Shown piece after piece: positions 42,099 to 50,878 of a DNA stretch of 64,000 bases; the stretch's first letter is position 1; every line of letters begins with the position of its first letter. A program made the translations under genes and the position numbers. A model generated the notes under the pieces. It was not told the origin of the DNA, ran no database searches, and saw only the letters and a program-made list of their open reading frames with translations. This DNA is from Tenacibaculum soleae (GTDB lineage: Bacteria; Bacteroidota; Bacteroidia; Flavobacteriales; Flavobacteriaceae): positions 83,303-147,302 of the forward strand of contig NZ_MAKX01000024.1 of the NCBI RefSeq assembly GCF_001693415.1, read 5' to 3'.

Positions 42099-44873
42099 AT
42101 GAATATATACTCAGACTACCTTAAAGAGATAGAAGAAAGAAAAAAACAAGGACTACATCCAAAACCTATTGATGGAAGCGAATTATTGAATAACATAATT
42201 TCTCAGATAAAGGACGAGAATAATGAGCACCGCGAAGCATCTTTAAACTTTTTTATCTACAATGTTTTACCAGGAACAACAAGTGCTGCTGGTGTAAAAG
42301 CAAAATTTTTAAAGGAAATTATTTTAGGTGAATCTATTGTTTCTGAGATTTCTATCGATTTCGCTTTTGAGTTATTATCACACATGAAAGGAGGACCTTC
42401 TGTTGAAGTGTTAATTGACCTTGCTTTAGGAGATAATAAAACAATTGCAAATCAAGCAGCTAAAGTGTTAAAAACACAAGTTTTCTTGTACGAAGCAGAT
42501 ACAGACCGTTTAGAAGAAGCGTATAAAAATGGAAATGAAATTGCTACAGATATTATAGAAAGTTATGCAAAAGCAGAATTTTTCACAAAACTTCCAGAAA
42601 TCGAAGAAAAAATAGAAGTAGTAACTTACGTTGCAGGTGTTGGAGATATTTCTACAGATTTATTATCTCCAGGAGGTGATGCACATTCAAGATCAGACCG
42701 TGAATTACATGGTCAATGTATGTTTGAGCATAATAAAGACATGCAAAACGAATTATTAGCTTTAAAAGAAGCTCATCCTGATAAACGTGTAATGCTAATT
42801 GCAGAAAAAGGAACTATGGGAGTAGGATCTTCAAGAATGTCAGGTGTTAACAACGTTGCTTTATGGACAGGTATTTCTTCAAGTCCATATGTTCCTTTTA
42901 TTAACATTGCACCAGTAATTGCTGGTACTAATGGTATTGCCCCAATTTTTTTAACAACAGTTGGTGTAACTGGAGGTATAGGTTTAGACCTAAAAAACTG
43001 GGTTATCCAAAAAGATGCCGAAGGAAAAACGATGCGTGATGAAGATGGCGAACCAATCTTAAAAGAAGAATATTCTGTAGCAACAGGAACAGTACTTACA
43101 ATTAACACAAAAGAGAAAAAGTTATATAACGGAAAAACAGAATTAAAAGATATCTCAGCAGCATTTACACCACAAAAAATGGAGTTTATGAAAGCAGGTG
43201 GATCTTACGCTGTTGTTTTCGGTAAAAAATTACAAACATTTGCTTGCAAAACTCTAGGTATTGATGTTCCTAAAGTATATGCAACTTCAAAAGAAGTATC
43301 TATTGAAGGACAAGGGTTAACAGCTGTAGAAAAAATATTTAATAAAAATGCCGTAGGAACTTCAGGAGCAACTTTACATGCAGGTTCATACGTACGTGCA
43401 GAAGTAAATATTGTAGGTTCGCAAGATACTACAGGGTTAATGACATCTCAAGAATTAGAAATGATGGCAGCAACTGTTATTTCTCCAATTGTAGATGGAG
43501 CATACCAATCGGGTTGTCATACAGCATCAGTTTGGGATGATAAATCAAAAGCGAATATTCCAAGATTAATGAGCTTCATGAACGACTTTGGTTTAATTAC
43601 CGGTCGTGATCCAAAAGGGAAGTATTTCCCAATGACAGATGTTATCCATAAAGTATTAAATGACATTACAGTTGGTGATTGGGACATTATTATAGGTGGA
43701 GATTCACACACACGTATGTCTAAAGGTGTTGCCTTCGGTGCCGATTCAGGAACCGTTGCTTTAGCTTTAGCTACAGGTGAAGCTTCAATGCCAATCCCTG
43801 AATCTGTTAAAGTAACCTTTAAAGGACAAATGAAATCTTATATGGATTTCCGTGATGTGGTACACGCAACACAACAACAAATGTTACAACAATTTGGAGG
43901 TGAAAACGTATTCCAAGGTCGTGTAATAGAAGTTCATATCGGAACATTAACTGCAGATGAAGCCTTTACATTTACAGATTGGACCGCCGAAATGAAAGCA
44001 AAAGCATCTATTTGTATTTCTGAAGACGATACTTTAATTGAATCGTTAGAAATTGCAAAAGGCCGTATCCAAATCATGATTGAAAAAGGAATGGATAATG
44101 CAAAACAAGTATTAAAAGGACTTGTTGAAAAAGCAGAAAATAGAATTGTTGAGCTTAAAACAGGTATCAAACCATCTTTAAGACCAGACGCTAATGCTGT
44201 TTATCATGCAGAAGTTATTATTGATTTAGATGAAATCGCTGAACCAATGATTGCAGATCCAGATGTAAATAATGATGACGTATCTAAACGTTATACACAT
44301 GATAATATTAGACCACTATCTTATTACGGAGGAACTAAAAAAGTTGATTTAGGCTTTGTAGGGTCTTGTATGGTGCATAAAGGCGATATGAAAATATTAG
44401 CACAAATGTTAAAGAATATTGAAGCCCAACAAGGTAAAGTAGAATTTAAAGCACCTTTAGTTGTCGCTCCTCCAACATACAATATTGTAGATGAGTTAAA
44501 AGCAGAAGGCGATTGGGAAGTATTACAAAAATATTCAGGATTTGAGTTTGATGACAACGCACCAAAAGGATTAGCACGTACCAAATACGAAAACATGTTG
44601 TATTTAGAGCGCCCAGGGTGTAACCTTTGTATGGGTAACCAAGAAAAGGCTGAACCAGGAGATACAGTAATGGCAACATCAACACGTTTATTTCAAGGTA
44701 GAGTTGTAAAAGATACTGGCGAGAAAAAAGGAGAATCGTTACTATCATCAACACCAGTGGTCGTTTTATCTACAATTTTGGGTAGAACACCAACTATGGC
44801 AGAATATGAAGCAGCGGTTGATAATATTGTTCTAACAAAATTTAAACCATCTACAAAACAATTAGTACGATAA
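42099..44873 (+). CDS. acnB: Aconitate hydratase B (2-methylisocitrate dehydratase type)
   Basis: A 924-residue aconitase of the AcnB type, with an N-terminal HEAT-like domain (about 1-160), then the swivel domain (about 165-380, with GVGSSRMSGVNNVALW) and the aconitase core. The [4Fe-4S] cysteines are in GSCMVHKGD and LERPGCNLCMGN near the C-terminus. QSGCHTASVWDD and GGDSHTRMSKGVAFGADSGT are substrate-site motifs. It isomerises citrate and isocitrate in the TCA cycle and may also act on 2-methylisocitrate. Its own terminator follows, and a second, unrelated-type aconitase is encoded 341 bases downstream. Confidence 0.95.
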   Translation: MNIYSDYLKEIEERKKQGLHPKPIDGSELLNNIISQIKDENNEHREASLNFFIYNVLPGTTSAAGVKAKFLKEIILGESIVSEISIDFAFELLSHMKGGPSVEVLIDLALGDNKTIANQAAKVLKTQVFLYEADTDRLEEAYKNGNEIATDIIESYAKAEFFTKLPEIEEKIEVVTYVAGVGDISTDLLSPGGDAHSRSDRELHGQCMFEHNKDMQNELLALKEAHPDKRVMLIAEKGTMGVGSSRMSGVNNVALWTGISSSPYVPFINIAPVIAGTNGIAPIFLTTVGVTGGIGLDLKNWVIQKDAEGKTMRDEDGEPILKEEYSVATGTVLTINTKEKKLYNGKTELKDISAAFTPQKMEFMKAGGSYAVVFGKKLQTFACKTLGIDVPKVYATSKEVSIEGQGLTAVEKIFNKNAVGTSGATLHAGSYVRAEVNIVGSQDTTGLMTSQELEMMAATVISPIVDGAYQSGCHTASVWDDKSKANIPRLMSFMNDFGLITGRDPKGKYFPMTDVIHKVLNDITVGDWDIIIGGDSHTRMSKGVAFGADSGTVALALATGEASMPIPESVKVTFKGQMKSYMDFRDVVHATQQQMLQQFGGENVFQGRVIEVHIGTLTADEAFTFTDWTAEMKAKASICISEDDTLIESLEIAKGRIQIMIEKGMDNAKQVLKGLVEKAENRIVELKTGIKPSLRPDANAVYHAEVIIDLDEIAEPMIADPDVNNDDVSKRYTHDNIRPLSYYGGTKKVDLGFVGSCMVHKGDMKILAQMLKNIEAQQGKVEFKAPLVVAPPTYNIVDELKAEGDWEVLQKYSGFEFDDNAPKGLARTKYENMLYLERPGCNLCMGNQEKAEPGDTVMATSTRLFQGRVVKDTGEKKGESLLSSTPVVVLSTILGRTPTMAEYEAAVDNIVLTKFKPSTKQLVR

Positions 44874-44892
44874 TTAAAAAGGTACAAACTAT

Positions 44893-44926
44893 AAAAAGTC
44901 TGAGTTTTAAACTCAGGCTTTTTTTT
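44893..44926 (+). terminator. Intrinsic terminator after acnB
   Basis: Stem AAAAAGTCTGAGTT / AACTCAGGCTTTTT with a G-T wobble pair and a T-tract, 20 bases after the stop. Confidence 0.85.
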
Positions 44927-44937
44927 GTTTAAAACAA

Positions 44938-45060
44938 GTTCGTTATAATTTGGAGGTTACCACGCCAAAAAAAGGCGCGGTCGGGCTTTTTGTTACAATC
45001 TTTTCATTCATACTTCACAAAAAGGATTTCCACGTCAATCCCTAACCCGAGCAATAGTAA
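44938..45060 (-). repeat. Candidate flavobacterial dispersed intergenic repeat
   Basis: A block far richer in G+C than the flanks. On the minus strand it reads CGGGTTAGGGATTGACGTGG, then AAATCCTTTTTGTG, then AAAAGATTGTAAC, then AAAAAGCCCGACCGCGCC, with a CGCC/GGCG hairpin around an A-run. I recall similar 'GATTGTAACGAAAAGCCCGAC' and 'GAAATCCTTTTTGTG' blocks between genes in Flavobacteriaceae; this memory is not a search result. It has no coding potential. Confidence 0.5.
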
Positions 45061-45214
45061 TTTTTTAAAATTAAGATGTTTGTTACAATAAATTTCAATC
45101 AAAAAATCCTATAAAACTATCAGTATTACGTATATCATAAAAAATAAATAAATAATATATTTTGTATCTTGGTGAAATAGAAAAAGTATAACCATTTAAA
45201 TATATTAAATTCTT

Positions 45215-47482
45215 ATGGCATTTGACATTGACATGATTAAAAAAGTATACGCTAAAGTAGTTGACAGAGTTGATACAGCTCGAAAAATTACTGGAAAACC
45301 TTTAACACTTTCTGAAAAAATACTTTATACTCATTTGTGGGACGGTAATCCAAAAAAAACATTTGTAAGAGGTAAAGATTATGTAGATTTTGCTCCAGAC
45401 CGTATTGCATGTCAAGACGCAACAGCACAAATGGCGTTACTACAATTTATGCAAGCTGGTAAAAAGAAAGTAGCCGTGCCAACAACGGTACATTGCGACC
45501 ATTTAATACAAGCAAAAGAAGGCGCTGTAAAAGATTTAAAGCATGCAAACAATGTTAGTAGCGAAGTTTTTAATTTTTTAGAGTCGGTTTCTAATAAATA
45601 CGGAATTGGTTTTTGGAAACCAGGCGCAGGAATTATACATCAAGTAGTGTTAGAAAATTATGCGTTTCCTGGAGGAATGATGATTGGAACCGATTCTCAC
45701 ACCGTAAATGCTGGTGGGTTAGGAATGGTAGCCATTGGCGTTGGTGGCGCGGATGCAGTAGATGTAATGGCAGGGATGCCTTGGGAATTGAAGTTTCCGA
45801 AATTAATAGGTGTAAAATTAACAGGAAAAATTTCTGGATGGGCAGCACCAAAAGATGTTATTTTAAAAGTAGCTGGTATTGTTTCTGCAAAAGGAGGTAC
45901 AGATGCAATTGTAGAGTATTTTGGTGAAGGAGCTAAAAATATGTCTTGTACAGGTAAAGGTACTATTTGCAACATGGGAGCTGAAATAGGAGCAACCACA
46001 TCAACTTTTGGTTATGATGAATCTATGGAGCGTTATTTGCGTGCCACTGATAGAAGTGATGTTGCTGATGAAGCAAATAAAGTAAAAGAATACTTAACAG
46101 GAGATGACGAAGTATATGCAAATCCTGAATTATATTTTGATCAAGTTATAGAAATTAACTTGTCAGAATTAACACCATTATTAAATGGACCGTTTACACC
46201 AGATTTATCTACAAAAGCAGGAGTTGATATGACTGCAATCGCAAATAAAAATGATTGGCCTTTACTAGTAGAGTGGGGTTTAATAGGTTCTTGTACAAAC
46301 TCGTCTTATGAAGATTTATCAAGAGCTTCATCAATAGCAAAACAAGCTTTAGATAAAGGGTTAAAAATGAAATCAGAATTGGGAATTAACCCTGGTTCAG
46401 AAAAAGTTAGATATACGGCTGAAAGAGACGGGATTTTAGATTTATTTAAAAAATTAGATGCGAAAATTTTCACCAATGCCTGTGGTCCTTGTATTGGACA
46501 ATGGGCAAGATATAGTGACCCTAAAAATGCACCAAAAAATAGTATTGTGCATTCATTTAATAGAAATTTTGCAAAACGTGCCGATGGTAACCCAAATACA
46601 CATGCATTTGTTGCTTCACCCGAATTAACAGCTGCTATTGCTATAGCTGGTCGTTTAGATTTTAACCCAATGACAGATTCGTTAATAAATGAAAAAGGTG
46701 AAAAAGTAATGTTTGATGAACCAACAGGATGGGAATTACCTCCAAAAGGTTTTGAAGTAAAAGATGATGGTTATTTAGCACCTGAAGAAGATGGTAGTAG
46801 TGTGGAAATTAAAGTAAGTCCAACTTCAGAAAGACTAGAATTATTAACTCCATTTTCCCCTATAGGAAACCAACTAAATGGTGTAAAATTGTTAATAAAG
46901 GCCTACGGAAAATGTACGACAGATCATATCTCTATGGCAGGGCCATGGTTACGTTTTCGTGGTCATTTAGATAATATTTCTAATAACTGTTTAATAGGAG
47001 CTGTAAATGCTTTTGGTAAAAAGACCAATTTTATTAAAAATCAATTAAATGGCGAGTATGGTGGGGTGCCAGACATAGCACGTAAATATAAAGCTGCAGG
47101 AATATATTCTATAGTTGTGGGAGATCATAATTATGGTGAAGGTTCATCAAGAGAACATGCGGCAATGGAGCCAAGACATTTAGGAGTTGCAGCAGTTTTA
47201 GTAAAATCATTTGCCCGTATTCATGAAACAAACCTAAAAAAACAAGGAATGTTAGGGTTAACATTTGCAAATGAAACAGATTACGATTTAATTCAGGAAG
47301 ATGATACCTTTAATTTTATTAATTTACAAGATTTTGCACCTAATAAACCTTTAACTATTGAAGTTGTTCATGCTGATGGATCAAAAAATATAATTATTGC
47401 AAATCATACATATAATGAAGGACAAATAGAATGGTATAATGAAGGTTCTGCTTTGAATTTAATAAAGAAACAAAACGCTTAA
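45215..47482 (+). CDS. Aconitate hydratase, mitochondrial/AcnA-like type
   Basis: A 755-residue aconitase of the type found in mitochondria, with the core first and the swivel domain last. The cluster cysteines are in [13 protein letters not shown] and [62 protein letters not shown] and the C-terminal [22 protein letters not shown] are diagnostic. It carries out the same citrate-isocitrate reaction as AcnB but belongs to a different branch, so the two are not tandem duplicates. The pair may be a stable/labile set for oxidative or iron stress (inference). Confidence 0.95.
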   Translation: MAFDIDMIKKVYAKVVDRVDTARKITGKPLTLSEKILYTHLWDGNPKKTFVRGKDYVDFAPDRIACQDATAQMALLQFMQAGKKKVAVPTTVHCDHLIQAKEGAVKDLKHANNVSSEVFNFLESVSNKYGIGFWKPGAGIIHQVVLENYAFPGGMMIGTDSHTVNAGGLGMVAIGVGGADAVDVMAGMPWELKFPKLIGVKLTGKISGWAAPKDVILKVAGIVSAKGGTDAIVEYFGEGAKNMSCTGKGTICNMGAEIGATTSTFGYDESMERYLRATDRSDVADEANKVKEYLTGDDEVYANPELYFDQVIEINLSELTPLLNGPFTPDLSTKAGVDMTAIANKNDWPLLVEWGLIGSCTNSSYEDLSRASSIAKQALDKGLKMKSELGINPGSEKVRYTAERDGILDLFKKLDAKIFTNACGPCIGQWARYSDPKNAPKNSIVHSFNRNFAKRADGNPNTHAFVASPELTAAIAIAGRLDFNPMTDSLINEKGEKVMFDEPTGWELPPKGFEVKDDGYLAPEEDGSSVEIKVSPTSERLELLTPFSPIGNQLNGVKLLIKAYGKCTTDHISMAGPWLRFRGHLDNISNNCLIGAVNAFGKKTNFIKNQLNGEYGGVPDIARKYKAAGIYSIVVGDHNYGEGSSREHAAMEPRHLGVAAVLVKSFARIHETNLKKQGMLGLTFANETDYDLIQEDDTFNFINLQDFAPNKPLTIEVVHADGSKNIIIANHTYNEGQIEWYNEGSALNLIKKQNA

Positions 47483-47546
47483 AATAGTCATCATTAATCT
47501 TTTGAAAGAACTCCAGATTTTATCTGGAGTTTTTTATTTTTGTTAA

Positions 47547-48230
47547 ATGATAAATTTGCTAAATAACATTTCAGAAAAACCACTATTCGTAATTGATAAA
47601 AATATACCAATTACTAAATACATTCCTATTTCAATAGCAAGTACAAATAAAGATTTAACCTTTGATGTTTCTTCTTCTGATGAATGGGAGGTTTATATTA
47701 ATAACTATCTAAAAGTAAACGATAAATTACTTGCTTTTGGAGGCTATTTAGAAACTAGAGATATTTATAATAGAAGTGAATATTTTAATAAACAATCTAA
47801 AGAAAATCAACGCAATATTCATTTAGGTATCGATTTATGGTGCGATGCTAATACCGCTGTTTTAGCTGTTTTAGATGGCAAAATACATAGCTTTAAAAAC
47901 AATAAAAATCACGGTGATTATGGTCCAACAATTATTCTAAAACACGTTATTGATAATCGTGTTTTTTATTCACTTTATGGTCATTTATCTGAAAGTTCAC
48001 TTAAAAATTTAAATATCGGAGATAAAGTATCAAAAGGTGAAAAAATAGCAGTGTTAGGTGATAACTCAGTAAATGGAGATTATGCACCGCATTTACATTT
48101 TCAACTTATAATTGATATGGAAGGTAAGCTTGGTGATTATCCGGGAGTTTCATCAATAAAAACATTAGACTTTTATAAAAATAATTGTCCAGACCCTAAT
48201 TTATTATTAAAATTGCCAAATGAAGTATAG
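47547..48230 (+). CDS. M23 (LytM-fold) domain protein without signal peptide
   Basis: A 227-residue protein with a complete M23 zinc site: H92 and D96 in IHLGIDLW, H146 in YGHLSES, and H182-L-H184 in PHLHFQLI. M23 enzymes usually cut peptidoglycan cross-links outside the cytoplasm. This one has no signal peptide or membrane helix, so it is either exported by another route or acts on a cytoplasmic substrate. Cytoplasmic M23 domains are known as fusions with aminotransferase/phosphotransferase enzymes, and this may be a stand-alone version (inference). It overlaps the next gene by 11 bases. Confidence 0.8.
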   Translation: MINLLNNISEKPLFVIDKNIPITKYIPISIASTNKDLTFDVSSSDEWEVYINNYLKVNDKLLAFGGYLETRDIYNRSEYFNKQSKENQRNIHLGIDLWCDANTAVLAVLDGKIHSFKNNKNHGDYGPTIILKHVIDNRVFYSLYGHLSESSLKNLNIGDKVSKGEKIAVLGDNSVNGDYAPHLHFQLIIDMEGKLGDYPGVSSIKTLDFYKNNCPDPNLLLKLPNEV

Positions 48231-48687
48231 ACAACTTACCAAAGAACAATTTGAAGGATTACATGAAGAATTTGCTCGTTTTTTAGCCTCACAAAGTATT
48301 GATGCCAAAGAATGGAAGGAGTTAAAAGAGGAGAAACCTAAAGTGGCTGAGGATGAAATGAATGTTTTTAGCGATGTTGTTTGGGATGATGTACTTACCA
48401 AAACAACACATTTAGAACATTTTTCTCCAAAAGTGGTGAATTTATTTAAATGTGATGAAGAAGAAATTCACCGTATTGTTATTAAAATTGATAAAGAAAT
48501 AAATTTATTACAGCAAGAAGGTTTTGAATGGTTGATGAAAAACCCAAATGACGAAAAAATAGAGTTTTTTACAGGAACAAAAAAATATGATCAAGAAAGA
48601 AATACCGAAATTTTCGATTTGATAGAAAAAGGAAGTACTATTTCTAAAGGCGAAATTTACGAGTATTTTAATCGCTTAACATCGTAA
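48220..48687 (+). CDS. DUF6495-like protein
   Basis: A 155-residue soluble, acidic, helical protein that begins MKYRQLTKEQFEGLHEEFARFLASQSIDAKEW, as in a small Bacteroidota-specific family (DUF6495). Function unknown. It overlaps the M23-domain gene by 11 bases (coupled) and its 3' end overlaps the convergent sirtuin gene by 20 bases, so the two stop regions are shared. Confidence 0.75.
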   Translation: MKYRQLTKEQFEGLHEEFARFLASQSIDAKEWKELKEEKPKVAEDEMNVFSDVVWDDVLTKTTHLEHFSPKVVNLFKCDEEEIHRIVIKIDKEINLLQQEGFEWLMKNPNDEKIEFFTGTKKYDQERNTEIFDLIEKGSTISKGEIYEYFNRLTS

Positions 48688-49354
48688 GTAACTTATTGGT
48701 TCCTAAACTAGCAACGTCTTTAATAATTGTTAAATTACTAAAGGCGTTTTTGTTTACCACAGGTTTTGGGTCGATAAAATAAATAGGCGTGTTTTCTGAA
48801 ATATAATCAATTAAACTAGCCGCAGGATATACTTGCATCGAAGTACCAATAATAACTAAAATATCGGCTTTTAAAGTAATTTCAATAGCTTTTTCTAACA
48901 TTGGTACATCTTCACCAAACCAAACAATATGTGGTCGTAATTGGCTTTTATCATTCGCTAAATCACCTAAAATTATATCTTTCTTCCATTCAAAAATATC
49001 GTTTTTATTTTTTGAACTTCTTGCTTTTAATAATTCGCCGTGTAAATGTATAACGTTGGTACTTTTAGCACGTTCATGTAAATCGTCTACATTTTGAGTA
49101 ATTATATTAACATGGTAATCTTCTTCTAGTTTTACAAGATTATAATGTGCTTTATTAGGTGAAACAGTTAATAATTGTCTTCTTCGTTGATTGTAAAAAT
49201 CAAGCACTAGTTCAGGGTTTTTATCAAATCCTTCAGGGGTAGCAACTTCATAAATATCATGACCTTCCCACAAACCATCAGCATCTCTAAAGGTTTTTAT
49301 TCCGCTTTCAGCGCTAATTCCCGCACCAGTTAATACTACGACTCTTTTTTTCAT
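48668..49354 (-). CDS. Sirtuin-type NAD-dependent deacylase lacking zinc cysteines
   Basis: A 228-residue sirtuin. It has the NAD-binding GAGISAESGIKTFRDADGLW, TQNVDDLHERA, catalytic H105 in HLHG, IVWFGEDVP and IGTSMQVYPAA. It removes acyl groups from lysines with NAD+, in the cytoplasm. There are no cysteines at all in the protein, so the Cys4 zinc ribbon of CobB/Sir2 is absent; that segment reads ARSSKNKNDIFEW. Y54-N-Q-R57 matches the Tyr-x-x-Arg pair that selects succinyl or malonyl lysine in SIRT5 and CobB. It overlaps the DUF6495-like gene. Confidence 0.92.
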   Translation of the reverse strand: MKKRVVVLTGAGISAESGIKTFRDADGLWEGHDIYEVATPEGFDKNPELVLDFYNQRRRQLLTVSPNKAHYNLVKLEEDYHVNIITQNVDDLHERAKSTNVIHLHGELLKARSSKNKNDIFEWKKDIILGDLANDKSQLRPHIVWFGEDVPMLEKAIEITLKADILVIIGTSMQVYPAASLIDYISENTPIYFIDPKPVVNKNAFSNLTIIKDVASLGTNKLLTMLSD

Positions 49355-49359
49355 TATAA

Positions 49360-49926
49360 CTATTGTTTCTTTAAAGTATTTGTTTTAATTAAATACTTAT
49401 TTATAAGTACAGTGGTAATTTTTACACCAATTATAAATCCAAAATAATATAGTAATTTGTTTCCACTAAGATTAGATAAACGATGGCCTAAAAAAAAGCT
49501 GACACTTGTTCCTATAAGCATTAAACCAATGTAAAAAAGCATTTTTTTCTTTGCAGATTTGATCAATAATTCATTTTTGGTTACATAACTTTTTTTTGTG
49601 CTCAAAAACAGCTTTAAATTAGATAAAAAGCATTCATAAAATGACGAAAATGCAATGGGAGTAATAAACCCAAAGCCGTCAGAAGTTACTTGGTAATTAA
49701 TTGAAATACTTTTACTTTCATGTATATTAATATCAATTTTTGTTTTTAAATTTAGAGGGTTTAAGGTATATCCGCTAAAAAAAGACCATTTTTTTATAAA
49801 AATAATTTGATTTTCATTTTCTTTTTCTAGTTTAAAATTATAAGTGTCAAAATACTTTTTGATATTAGTTTTTAAATTGACAGTGTTTTTAATTTCATAC
49901 TGAAAATGTTTAATATATTCTTTCAT
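49360..49926 (-). CDS. Unrecognised protein with two C-terminal membrane helices
   Basis: A 188-residue protein with a soluble N-terminal half (1-125, alternating beta-like segments) and two membrane helices (about 129-148 and 160-178) near the C-terminus. I recognise no family. The ATG at 49926 is favoured, three codons inside the longest frame. It ends five bases upstream of the sirtuin start on the same strand and may be cotranscribed with it. It is divergent from the TrmH-like gene at 49982. Confidence 0.6.
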   Translation of the reverse strand: MKEYIKHFQYEIKNTVNLKTNIKKYFDTYNFKLEKENENQIIFIKKWSFFSGYTLNPLNLKTKIDINIHESKSISINYQVTSDGFGFITPIAFSSFYECFLSNLKLFLSTKKSYVTKNELLIKSAKKKMLFYIGLMLIGTSVSFFLGHRLSNLSGNKLLYYFGFIIGVKITTVLINKYLIKTNTLKKQ

Positions 49927-49969
49927 AAATAGCAATTTTAAAACGTATTACTAAAATATGAAATTTTAG

Positions 49970-49977
49970 TATGTTTG
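49970..49977 (+). promoter_or_regulatory. -7 element (TATGTTTG) placed for a leaderless transcript
   Basis: An exact TAnnTTTG match ending four bases before the ATG at 49982, which implies a leaderless mRNA or one with a very short leader. No -33 TTTG was found. Confidence 0.5.
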
Positions 49978-49981
49978 TACT

Positions 49982-50656
49982 ATGATTGACGAAGGATTAT
50001 TTGCGTATTTAGAAGGTTTTATTACAGATAAAAGAAAAGAAACATTTTATAAAGTTTTAAATGAACGAACACGTCATTTTACAGTTGTATTAGAAGATAT
50101 TTTTCAGCCTCATAACGCAAGTGCTGTGGTAAGAAGTTGTGATATTTTTGGAGTACAAGATGTGTATGCTATTGAAAATAAATTTACCAATAAAGTTTCT
50201 CGACATGTAGCAAAAGGAAGTCAAAAATGGTTAAATATTAACCGTTATAAAGAAGATGGAAATAATACCAAAACTTGTTTAGAAGACTTACGAGCAAAAG
50301 GATATCAAATAATTGGTACTACTCCTCATACCGATTCGTGTGTTTTGGCCGATTTTGATGTTACTAAAAAATCTGCTTTTGTTTTTGGAGCTGAAAAAGA
50401 CGGAATATCAGATTATATTAAACAAGAAGCTGATGGTTTTTTAAAAATTCCGATGGTTGGTTTTACCGAAAGTTTAAATATTTCGGTTGCAGCTGCAGTT
50501 ACTTTAAATGATGTAACTTCTCGATTGAAGAAAACAAATGTCGAATGGCAATTAAGTGATTCAGAAAAGAAAGAGTTGTATTTCGAATGGATTAAAAATA
50601 CTATTAAAAACCCTGATAAGTTAACAGCACATTATTATAAAGAGCTTAATAAATAG
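49982..50656 (+). CDS. SpoU-family RNA 2'-O-methyltransferase, TrmH type
   Basis: A 224-residue SPOUT methyltransferase with the three SpoU motifs: NASAVVRSCDIFGVQDVYAIE (motif 1), KSAFVFGAEKDGIS (motif 2) and IPMVGFTESLNISVAAAVTL (motif 3). The N-terminal extension RKETFYKVLNERTRHFTVVLEDIFQPHNASAVVR matches TrmH, which methylates the ribose of G18 in tRNAs. A different RNA target cannot be excluded. It has no operon partner; the downstream region holds a direct repeat. Confidence 0.88.
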   Translation: MIDEGLFAYLEGFITDKRKETFYKVLNERTRHFTVVLEDIFQPHNASAVVRSCDIFGVQDVYAIENKFTNKVSRHVAKGSQKWLNINRYKEDGNNTKTCLEDLRAKGYQIIGTTPHTDSCVLADFDVTKKSAFVFGAEKDGISDYIKQEADGFLKIPMVGFTESLNISVAAAVTLNDVTSRLKKTNVEWQLSDSEKKELYFEWIKNTIKNPDKLTAHYYKELNK

Positions 50657-50708
50657 AAAGAATTGTTAGCTAGAATTCGTTTCAAATCTTCAGAAGGAGA
50701 TTCTTGTT

Positions 50709-50861
50709 TTATAGGATGCGATTCTGAAACAAGTTCAGAAAGATGAATTTTAATATTTCTTGATTTTTAAAAGCGGATATTTTATGTCAACCTAAATATA
50801 TTTTAAGTTATCATACAAACAGATTTATTTCTGTTTATAGGATGCGATTCTGAAACAAGTT
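50709..50861. repeat. 27-base direct repeat with palindromic core (two copies)
   Basis: Copies at 50709-50735 and 50835-50861 are identical. Each contains ATAGGATGCGATTCTGAAAC and ends in AAGTT. The first copy continues as a palindrome, TTCTGAA-ACAAG-TTCAGAA; the second continues TAAGAATGACG. This looks like a dispersed intergenic family seen in Flavobacteriaceae (CTGAAACAAGTTCAGnATGACG type, from memory). The 222-base gap between the TrmH-like gene and topB holds nothing else that I can identify. Confidence 0.65.
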
Positions 50862-50878
50862 AAGAATGACGTTAAGTA

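Larger units (their letters stand above)
44874..45214. other. Intergenic region between acnB and acnA
   Basis: No gene is supported in these 341 bases. It holds the acnB terminator, then an unusually GC-rich block (44938-45060) listed separately as a dispersed-repeat candidate. After that comes AT-rich sequence with a TATATTTTG stretch near 45158, one base too long to be a good -7 element, as the only promoter hint for acnA. Confidence 0.6.

Noticed and set aside
45613..45927. A 104-codon plus-strand ORF inside the second aconitase gene
   Set aside because: It lies wholly within the aconitase reading frame region in another frame; its product is Arg/Trp/Cys-rich and resembles no family.
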